This document shows positions 55,547-64,000 of a stretch of DNA of 64,000 nucleotides, piece after piece. A program made the position numbers and the translations under genes. This stretch comes from Mytilisepta virgata (Eukaryota > Mollusca > Bivalvia > Mytilida > Mytilidae): the NCBI GenBank assembly GCA_028015205.1, contig JAPWFG010000056.1, positions 124,001-188,000 on the forward strand, given 5' to 3'. Within the stretch, counting starts at the first letter, position 1. Every line of letters begins with the position of its first letter. The notes under the pieces are model-generated. The model made no database searches. It had not been told where the DNA came from and saw nothing but the letters and a program-made list of their open reading frames with translations.

Positions 55547-56400
55547 ACACAAATTCAGGCATCCTTTTCATATAAAGGCCCAAGAGCGATATTGTTATGG
55601 TTTATTTGGATAATGGTATTATTGAAAGTGACGTCAGCACACAGTCAGCCTATAATGATGTTAAACTACGGGATTGTATTTGAACCCACTTTGGTCATGA
55701 TGTGTGGTTTCACATTTCAAATTTCAAATTAAACTCCCGGCAAAAAGAAGCTTACAGAAAATGAGATATTGCCAAAATATGAAAAGTTGCGGAAAATATA
55801 ATGAACATGTAAATGAAATTAATATCATTCAATTAGAATTAGAAAATAAGCTAAATAAAATGGTTGACAAAATTCGCCAAATTCTGCCAAACACAAAATT
55901 TCCAGCTACAAAGAGGAAAACAAGAAAAAAAAAGAGCAATTTTATCATTTGTAGGAGATTTTTCAAAGACAATTTTTGGCTCAGCCACAATGGATGATGT
56001 AAATATTCTGGCAAAGTACATAAATGATATAACACCCAGAACTATAAAGTTAACTTCAGCTGTTGCTCAATATGCTGAACATCAGTCTTCATATATGTCT
56101 TCAGTAAATAGGCGTATTTCAAATATTGTTAAGGAAATAGATCAAAATCATCAAGAAATAAATTTGCTTCATGACACGTTAAATACAGATATGAGCATGG
56201 TAGAATCTCTGTTTCTTAATTTATCTGCCACTTTCTTTACAACTAGGTCAGCAGCATTTGAAATTAAGCACAAGTTAGATGAATTAAAATAAGGTTTGTT
56301 TGATTTGATAGTAGGCAGGTTATCACCATTATTAATCAAACCTAGTATTTTGAAACAATCAATTTCACAAAATGTAAAAAGTCATTTTTGCATACACATG
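55547..56400 (+). pseudogene. F-like envelope gene of the gypsy element, broken
   Basis: Remnant of a membrane fusion glycoprotein of the class found in insect errantiviruses and baculovirus F proteins. In the best frame (55864-56292) a basic KKR cleavage-like site (residues 22-24) is followed by an apolar fusion-peptide-like segment with FVGDFSKTIFG, then a helical heptad-rich region (about residues 55-110). The N-terminal part is in other frames (55541-55860) with shifts. A stop at 56290-56292 interrupts; similarity seems to go on in frame to about 56380. No transmembrane tail is recognised. An old, defective copy. Confidence 0.6.
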
Positions 56401-57051
56401 TTTACAGAATTTCAGGCTCAAAAATAAGATATTTGTATTTAAAATTAACTGATGGTGTTCATCAGTCCGATCAACTTCCACAATCTTGGAAAAATTAATT
56501 CATATAAATTATCCAGGATTTTATATTTCTAAAACCGATCCTGCTTATTATTAGTCTTCAAATGATTTTCTTTATAGAAAGCATAAATCTGATATTTTTG
56601 TTCTCATAAAATTGCTGCTTGCTTATATTGTTATAAAATCCAACAGAGAACATTGCAATACAAATAATAAGACAAACACTGGCGGGTCGAGATGGGGGTG
56701 TAATGGGCATACGCTCCCACTTTAAAAAAAGAAAGATGTTTTATTGCCTGTATTTGAAAAACTACACATATATGAAAAAATCCCTTGAAGTAATATTATT
56801 AAAAAAATATTGTCAGTTTGGGAAGACCTTGCCCATTTCCTCTGTATTACTTGTGTTTGAATATTCTTGATCGACACCCATCAATCCGCTCGGCAAACAA
56901 GTTTATGCCCCCCCCCTTCTGGAAAACCTGGATCCACCGCTGACAAACATGTACATGCGCAAAAGCTACGCAATGAAAGAACTGAAGAATATACAATACA
57001 AAACTGACTAAAAAGTATATAATTGTAAAACTGAACTGATATCAAACTTTT
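56401..57051. other. Unassigned, probably decayed env/LTR side
   Basis: No clear LTR, primer-binding site or ORF. C-run CCCCCCCC at about 56908. Confidence 0.3.
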
Positions 57052-59322
57052 ACTAGAGCCTCTCAAGAGCCTGTATCGTTCACCTGGATTTAGCTTTTCA
57101 CCTTCAGCAGACCTAAAAATTTAAGTGTTGCAGTCAATTTGGCTGGTTTTTCTATAGGATTCTATGTTAAACTAATTTCAGCTGTGGCAGTCATCTTGGT
57201 TGACAGTCCAGGTCAACGGATACATTTCTAGTGTGACGCCTGGTCATCACACGGAATCCAGGCGTAAAATTCTTTACCAACCAGGCGTCATCCCCATGTC
57301 TAAAGAAATGGAGAACCAGGCATAAATTTAGGCGTAATCCAGGCGTAAAATGGGGCGTAATATTTAAATGAGTATGCCTGGCCAATTGTAAAACCAGGCG
57401 TAAATCTATGTTTAGATACAAAACAAAGAGTTAGTGGATGTACACAACTTTCTGTGTATTTTGTGTAATTGAAACAAAATATATAAGCACTGAATGATCT
57501 TTAAAATTTCTGTGTCTAATGACATAGAATGACAAACGTATATCTTATGTTACTAAAATTTCTGCTAGTGCCTGTGATATAATTAAATTTGAGATTATTT
57601 AATATTTACAATGTATAATCTATTATGTAATTTATATTTTAATTAAACATTGTTTACACCATAATTACCATAGGAAAAATGTTATTCTTTATAAATGAGA
57701 AAAAAAAAACAATATGAAAAAGTAACTTAACATGAATGTTGCAATTTTTAAATTGAATTGTGATTACTCAGACAGTTAATAATGACATTATTAATGCATT
57801 GGAAATCATTCAATAAATTATAAAACTTACAATTTTTTAACACACAGTTTTGTTGTTCTTTTTGTAAATAATCCAATTTTAATTCTTGTAAGGAGCAAGA
57901 ACCAAATTTATCACATGAAAATTGTTTATAACATGCAGCCTGCATTTCCACTCTCTCTATGCCAACTGAGAGCCAAATTTTGAAATATTTTTCCCATTAT
58001 TCTTTGATTAATAGAGCATTCTGGGTAAAAGTCTTGATATTTACGCCTCCCAAACAATTTACGACAGGTTTGTAACTGGTTGTACGCCCATCTCAACTCG
58101 GGATTTACGTGTCCTGTTCCTTTACGCCTCGTTTTTGATTCAAAAGCACAGTTACGCCTGGTATGTTTGAGTTTACGCCAGGTTTGTTACTGGGTTATGC
58201 CCGTCACTACTTAAGATTTACGTGTCCTGCTCCTTTACGCCTTGTTATTTCGTATGGGGAGAACCATCTAAGGACCATTTCTGCTAAGTGTGTTCCAACT
58301 GGCTAAGTGGTTTCAGACAAGAAGATTTTTCAATGAATTTTCCTATAGGGCCCTATGCTAAACTAAGTTTGGTTGTGGCGGCCATCTTGGTTGACAGTCC
58401 GGGTCATCAGACACATCTCTGTAAGAGGACCATCTAAAGACCATTGCTGCCAAGTCTGATTCCAATTGGTCAAGTGGTTAAAGACAAGAAGATTTTTCAA
58501 TGAATTTTCCCATAAGGCCCTATGTCAAACTAAGTTCGGCTGTGGCAGCCATCTTGGTTAACAGTCTGGGTCATTGGACATATTTCTGAAAGAAAACCTC
58601 CTAAGAACCATTATTGCCAACTTTGGTTCCAACTGGCCTTGTAGTTTTGAAATTCACCCCCCCCCCCCCTTTTTCTATTATTAGTAACAGCAGCCATGTC
58701 GGTTGGAAGTCGGGGATGCCGGACATATTTTTGGAAGGGGGCCACCCAAGGACCATTCCACTAAAGTTTATGCTGGATGCTGTCTTTAAAGGGCAAAAAC
58801 TCCTATAAGGGGTCAATCAATGATTTTTTTCATGTTGACTTATTTGTAGATCTTACTTTGTTGAACATTTTTGCTGTTTATAATTTGTCTTTATCTATAA
58901 TAATATTCAAGATAATAACCTAAAACTGCAAAATTTCCTTAAAATTAACAATTCAGGGGCAATAACCCAACAAAGGGTTGACTGATTCGTCTGAAAATTT
59001 CATGGCAGGTAGATCTTGACCTGAACATTTTTACCCCATGTCAGTTTTGCTCTAATTGCTTTAGTTTTCGAGATATAAGACAAAAACTGCAGTTTACCCC
59101 TATGTTCTATTTTTAGCCATGTTGGCCATGTTGGTTGGCAGACGGTGTCATCGGACATATTTTTTAAACTAGATACCCTAATGATGCTAGTGGCCAAGTT
59201 TGGTTCTATTTGGCCCAGTAGTTTCAGAGGAGAAGATTTTTGTAAAAGTTAACGGACGACGACGGACGACAGACGCCAAGTGATGAGAATAGCTCACATG
59301 ACCCTTTGGGTCAGGTGAGCTA
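57052..59322 (-). mobile_element. Family H element H12, split by a foldback-like insert
   Basis: 3' end ACTAGAGCCTCTCAAGAGCC at 57052 and 5' tip GGTCAGGTGAGCTA at 59322 with patch GGACGACGACGGACGAC. The core is like H4/H10. The stretch 57231-58256 is foreign; H10 shows the uninterrupted core (ACATTTCTAAAAGAGAACC). Confidence 0.85.
57231..58256. mobile_element. Foldback-like element with CCAGGCGTAAA iterons
   Basis: The left ~190 bp carries CCAGGCGTAA(A/T) or close variants about seven times (for example 57258, 57349, 57396). The right ~220 bp carries the complement TTTACGCC(T/A)(G/C)G about six times (58040-58245). The middle 600 bp is AT-rich; a 67-aa minus ORF (57748-57951) is unrecognised. 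Ends made of inverted iteron clusters resemble foldback elements. Confidence 0.7.
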
Positions 59323-60251
59323 AAAAGATAACAGACTTACGGGGCTACGCAAAGTGTGGATAAGATATACATACATTTAAAGGCATGCGGTCATTGTGAA
59401 GTGAACCCTCCTCGAACGTGAACATGTCCGAAATATATATATAAAAAAAAAAGAAAAAAGAAAACAACAAAATGTAGAAAAGATAAAAACAACTATTTTC
59501 CATTTGACATAGAATTTATCATTTATGTATGTGTAAAATTTGGACGGAAGGGGGAGGGTCGCTTCCAGTAATTTTTTGGTATGGAGGTGCCGCTGGAAGT
59601 CAGAAATCACCCCCAATCATATATTGACATTTCCAGATATTCCTACCCAGTTACATACAAAATGTATTTCTTGCTCCATCCAGATAAGATCTTATAGTTG
59701 GCTAACTTAACACTTGATTATCCAATTCTCTGGGGATTAAATGGTCAGATTCCCTGTAGGAGATCCACTTTAAGATACCATATATTAGTAGATTAATTTG
59801 GTACACAAAGAAAAAGTTGCCTTGACCGTGTAGCTCGAACAAACATTTCATGCACAAAAGTTACCACTCTTGATTGAAAGTAAAGAAAACTTAAAAACTG
59901 AAAACTGACTAAAAAGTATAGTCAAACATGTATTTAGCAGCCACCATTGGGACCGAAAAAAATGGCCATTTAAGAGAGGTCACCTTTTAAGGTTCGACTA
60001 CTTTCAAAGTTTTGACTAAGTTACTAAGTACCAGGCAGGCAGATTTATGTGCTATACTGCAGGAAATTTCTAGTAGTATTTAAACTTACATCAGGATTTT
60101 TCTTTTCATTCCAAGTCTCATTAGAAACAATGGATTTACTTCCTGTTGAAAACCTTCAAATATAATTGTAGCAATTGATTAGTATTGCCATCAAAGAAGA
60201 TTGTGAAAAACCTTTCATTTCATTTCAAACATTTTATTGATATAAATCAAA
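59323..60251. other. No supported gene; one MITE end
   Basis: Positions 59925-60000 (AGTCAAACATGTATTTAGC, GGCCATTTAAGAGAGG) look like one half of a MITE related to 20616. A 79-aa minus ORF at 59377-59616 has no domain. The end is the pyrimidine-rich tract before the next exon. Confidence 0.35.
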
Positions 60252-60503
60252 GAGTATTGGATAACAGGCAGAGCCTATATAAATCCTATCCCAACAATTA
60301 CAAGATGGAATGTATATAGACAATTAACAAATGACAAATTATTAACAGGAATATTTCAGTCCACTCAAAGTATTCAGCTAGAATGTATAGAATGGGCTTC
60401 TGTTGAAGATTATAATGCAGAATATTTGTATATCCCAAGAGTCTATAATAGTCTCAACTGGAACATGCTACTTGATGCAATAATCTATATTATTATACCT
60501 TAG
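60252..60503 (+). CDS. Terminal coding exon with poly(A) signal, unknown protein
   Basis: A frame without a start codon runs open for about 84 codons from a likely acceptor (pyrimidine-rich tract, ATCAAAG) to TAG at 60501-60503. An AATAAA follows at 60518-60523. The peptide is clearly protein-like: YINPIPTITRWNVYRQLT, FQSTQSIQLECIEWASVED, YLYIPRVYNSLNWNMLLD. Aromatic-rich, with a hydrophobic C-terminus. The start codon lies in an exon not seen here. I do not recognise the family. Alternative: the last exon of an unrecognised retroelement. Confidence 0.55.
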   Translation, partial: EYWITGRAYINPIPTITRWNVYRQLTNDKLLTGIFQSTQSIQLECIEWASVEDYNAEYLYIPRVYNSLNWNMLLDAIIYIIIP

Positions 60504-60539
60504 ATATATTTTTCTATAATAAATACATGCACAATAATT

Positions 60540-60920
60540 TCACTATTTTTAACATTTTCAGTGATTTAACTATTTTCCCCGGTCACCGGTCAATAGTTTC
60601 CAAACTATTTTCCCTCAAAAAACTATTTTCCCTCTTCAAGTTACGTTGTTTCGCGGATTTTTAATCCCGGGCACGGGATTGGCTGGGAGGTTTTAGCCGA
60701 CCCGTTCGGAAGCTCCCGCGTTATAGGTTATCGTCAATGCTGAATCCCGAGATGTTCCGGTACGTCTTCAAAGTATTTAGAAAAAGGGATATGTCATGGT
60801 GAGAACATGAATTTAAAAAAAAATAATGGACTCTGTCACTCGATCATGCATCTCGGGTACGTACACATGACTTAAATTTTGCCTTAATTATCTCTTGTGT
60901 TTCTTTCGGTATAATAAAAC
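60540..60920. repeat. CAATAGTTTCCAAACTATT region, CG-rich centre
   Basis: AACTATTTTCCC occurs three times (60568-60635) with an internal AATAGTTTCCAAACTATT palindrome. Positions 60650-60760 are CG-rich (CCCGGGCACGGGATTGG). It looks like the left part of the element that ends in the hairpin at 60930. Confidence 0.5.
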
Positions 60921-60929
60921 ACTTACTGA

Positions 60930-61060
60930 CTGAGTAGTCGGGGAATAGTAAGTTTATTGTCCCTCTGAACAACTATTGCCCCTCGGCGTTGCCTCGGGGC
61001 AATAGTTGTTCCTCGGGACAATAAACTTACTATTCCCCCTCTTACTCAGTCAATAAGTAT
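60930..61060. repeat. ~130-bp hairpin
   Basis: CTTACTGACTGAG, GGGAATAGTAAGTTTATTGTC and AACAACTATTGCCCC on the left pair with GGGGCAATAGTTGTT, GACAATAAACTTACTATTCCC and CTCAGTCAATAAG on the right. Arms ~58 bp, loop about 14 bases. Confidence 0.9.
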
Positions 61061-61277
61061 ATAATATATAAAATTATAAATGAAAAATAATTCTACCATT
61101 TTATATATTATACTGTTTGATTGGAATAAACTTGTGAAAATCAAAGGTGTTTTTGCTTTTACCTTTAAAGCAATTCCATGAGGCAAAATTGACCCATTTC
61201 TTTATCAAATACATCACATGCTCATCTACTACCTAAATTCTCATTCTCGAATCTATTTGTTGACCTACTATGTTGTC

Positions 61278-61363
61278 GGGTAATTTGGCGCAGGATTTAA
61301 TTTGGCGCATTCAAATCATTTTCATGTTAATGCCCCGAATAAGACGATGCGCAGAATTACCCG
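61278..61363. mobile_element. 86-bp MITE
   Basis: CGGGTAATTTGGCGCA at the left pairs with TGCGCAGAATTACCCG at the right. GGCGCA is repeated inside. Too short to code. Confidence 0.6.
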
Positions 61364-62061
61364 AAATGACTGTATTAGTAGTAAACACATTAATATTACA
61401 AAGATAAAGGAGTCTTGCTGGTGTTACCAGTGAGACTATTTTCATAATAGTCTGAAATTGTCCTGAAACATTTGTTATGAAGTTGTTAAATATTTGGAAA
61501 CTAAGGAGTATCACCCTGATGTAAAGCTGTCCTTCAACAGTATCGTCTTTAATTCTATGCTCATTTTGTCATTTGAAACTGATCTTCAATACACATCATT
61601 TTTGGGGGCTTTCAAAACTTCTGGCCTAAAGCACTATCCAGGAGTCAAAAATTAAGCATATTTCATGAATCATAATAATTGGTACCACAGAATGTTTATT
61701 TGTCACCAAACCCAGCAAGGCTGCAGAGACTAAAAGGCTGGATACTCTCAAAATTTACCCATCTTGTCTGAAATCAACTAGTCCTGATATCTTGTCAGAT
61801 TCTTTTAAATTTAAGATTTGTTTTTGTGTTTTTTAAAAATATTATTTAAAAAAACACTCTCCTGATTTTTCTTATCAAATGTAGCAAAATGCATTTTCTT
61901 TATTCAATCCAACAGATTATTTATATTTATTTTCTTTACGAATTTGATGACAAAATCATAAACAATGCATGGAACATCTCATATATGTGAAATTTATACT
62001 ACATTTGTACCAATGAAACAAGACAGCATTTGTTCATGCCTGCAATGTTAATTCTTGTATC
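61364..62061. other. No recognised feature
   Basis: AT-rich DNA without a domain-bearing ORF. Confidence 0.3.
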
Positions 62062-62476
62062 ATGAAAAAAACATGCAAAATTTGAAAAGGTCCTTCCATA
62101 GATGCTTCATACCAACTTTTAGTTCATTTGGCTATATGGTTTCAAAATACGATTTTTTTATATATATATATCAATTAGAAATGGGATCATGCCGGTCATG
62201 TTTGTCATGTTTGTCATCCGATTGGGAAAAATATGCAAACTGTATAAAGGTTTTTCCATAAATTCTTCATACCAAGTTTTAGTTCATTATGCTATATGGT
62301 TTCAAAGGAGATTTTTTAAAAATTTGACCAATGAGAAATAGGATTTGTTAATGGTGGCTATATTAGTTGTCTGATCAGGAAAAAATGCACAGTTTATAAA
62401 AGTCCTTCCATTGATCCTTCTTGCCAAGTTTAAGTTCATCAAGTTCATTTTGCCTTTGGGCCTGCCGAGCTAAAGA
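62062..62476 (-). repeat. Old family H copy, H8-type core
   Basis: Three diverged units with GTCCTTCCATAGATGCTTC and TTAGTTCATTTGGCTATA match the 156-bp unit of H8. It ends GGGCCTGCCGAGCTA, a worn 5' tip, at 62474. Confidence 0.6.
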
Positions 62477-63399
62477 ATCCATAAGTCTATTTTGTTTTCC
62501 CTACTGCATTAATCTATTCAAAATATTTCATTTACTGACAAATATAAATTTTAATTCTCTTTAAAGTAATATACAAACATATGATATGTTATTTTAAAGA
62601 GATAGTAATAAAAAAAGATATTTATGGAACAAACCTGGCAAAATATTGGTTTCCCTTACATCATGTACATGTAGTTTGCACTGTGAAAGTTATCCAGAAA
62701 TTCAAACTCTACCAAACTTTTTTTTGGATAATTTTTACATGCATACCCAACATGAAAATAGACAGTCTTGGGTTGGGCTTTAATTCCCTTCTCTGCCTAC
62801 AACTAAATGGTGGCCTCTGTTAGGTGTCAATTCCCTGAGATTAGTGTTGTTGATTCCTAATATAGCATTGGATTCATATTTTTATGGCTTCTATGGCTGA
62901 AGCAGAATCACAAATTTAATTATCATGAAGGGCATATTCACACACCATTACAAGAGAATTACAAAACCATGCATTAATTTAATATTATTTTGGAAGACCT
63001 GTCTTGTTTAGGCTAATTCAAGTTATTTGATAGATTATCATCCCTGCCTCCTCGAAAATCGACCAGCCCCATATTTATTTTTCCAGACAGCGCTTTTTTG
63101 TGTTCTTTTCAGTTTAAAACTATGATTATTTCATGGAAAAGCAGAATTATCAGCCTGAAGACCACTCACATCATATCAACGGACAACTTGTCCTGACTTA
63201 TCGACAACTCGGACCGTGTAAATACCACTAGCAAACCATTAATTATGACAATTTTTTTAATTAAACTGATGAAAGTGTTACAATAACAATAATACAACAA
63301 GAAAATAATATCAAACATATATAATTTTATAATCAAACTAGACTGAGGCAGTCAGATACTACAGCTATTCCTGCACTCCCCACATTTGTATCCCTGTGC
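62477..63399. other. No supported gene
   Basis: An 80-aa ORF at 62581-62823 has no domain. The rest is AT-rich. Confidence 0.3.
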
Positions 63400-64000
63400 A
63401 CCTTTTTAACAATTAAACCTTTGAATACAGGCCCAAATTTTGGAAAATTAAAATTCTAAAACCTTATTGCACATCTGCATACAGTGTATGACAATACTGT
63501 ATAGAAATAAAATGTATAATATGAAAAACAAAAGAAAACTTTCAGTTACCCACTTATAATTCCCAATTTTTTAAATTTGACCCCTAAAGGTCCCAGTTTT
63601 TGAAAATCAAATTTCTAAAACCTTATTGCACATCTATATACAATGTATGACAATAATGTAAAGAACTTAAAAACATAAAATGAAAAATGAAAGAGAGAGT
63701 TTAGGTCACAAGCTTAAATTCCTAATTTTCAAAATTCAACACCTGTGGGTCCCGAGTTCTGAAAATCAAACTTCTAAAACCGTATTGCACAACTACATAT
63801 AGTATGTGACAATACTGTATAGAAATCAAATGTATAAAACGAAAAATGAACGAGGAGTTTAGGTCAGATTCTTAAATTGCCAATTTAAGAAATTCCGCCC
63901 CTGAAGGCCCCAATGTTTGAAAATCAAATTATAAAACCTTACCGCACATCTAAATACAGTATCTCACAATCCTTTATATAAATTAAATACATAAAATGAA
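63400..64000 (+). repeat. ~159-bp tandem array, runs off the window
   Basis: TTCTAAAACC(T/G)TATTGCAC recurs at 63454, 63613 and 63772, and as TTATAAAACC at 63929 (spacings 159, 159, 157). Each unit has CAATACTGTATAGAAAT and CCC(C/A)(A/G)(A/T)TTTTTGAAAATCAAA. About four diverged copies; the array continues beyond 64000. Confidence 0.9.

Overview
The window is AT-rich nuclear DNA from an animal, most likely a bivalve mollusc and probably a mussel (Mytilidae). I base this on the dense interspersed families recognisable by eye: AGCTCACC-ended and GTCTCGCC-ended repeats with tandem cores, mollusc-type non-LTR retrotransposon fragments, a tRNA-derived SINE, and many short TIR elements. This is recognition, not a database match. 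No complete host gene is present. Host coding evidence is limited to scattered exon-sized pieces: a C2H2 zinc-finger terminal exon (4014-4228 +), an 85-bp internal exon with good splice sites (17535-17619 +), a 204-bp exon-like ORF (28864-29067 +), a terminal exon with a poly(A) signal (60252-60503 +), and two minus-strand C-terminal exon candidates (1885-2035, 36376-36487).

Layout. 0-15.5 kb: family H elements (5' TAGCTCACC, 3' hairpin, CTCTWGT end) H1-H5, a pearl-like element P with six ~167-bp repeats, element D split by H3, two related ~110-135-bp repeat arrays, a TIR element with a 6-bp target duplication, and a SINE with an 11-bp duplication. 15.5-23.3 kb: mostly host intronic or intergenic DNA with MITEs and small element G. 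23.3-31.2 kb: a large inverted duplication (~2-kb arms, about 97-98% alike by eye) without coding capacity. 31.2-38.6 kb: a GC-richer minisatellite, an intact ~950-bp TIR element (TIR-A), foldable tandem units, element E1 and H7. 38.6-45.2 kb: a four-part nest in which a LINE is split by TIR-A, itself split by H8 and H9. 45.2-54.4 kb: H10, a Mutator-like transposase fragment, element F, element E2 split by H11, and a LINE reverse transcriptase fragment split by a MITE. 54.4-56.4 kb: remnants of a Ty3/gypsy element with integrase C-terminus, chromodomain and an F-like envelope gene. 57-59.3 kb: H12 split by a foldback-like element. The end holds a terminal exon, hairpin elements and a ~159-bp tandem array running off the window.

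The main pattern is that at least four families with both ends present (H, E, P, F), plus G and probably the 3'-less D, share one terminal layout. The 5' tip folds on itself, a CG-rich trinucleotide or tetranucleotide patch follows, the core is often made of 113-168-bp tandem units, and the 3' end repeats the complement of the 5' tip followed by a second hairpin. Empty-site comparisons inside the window show insertion at T|T with no target duplication. This fits Helentron/HINE-type rolling-circle elements. Every orientable element of these families left of ~26.2 kb is on the + strand and every one right of ~29.0 kb is on the - strand.
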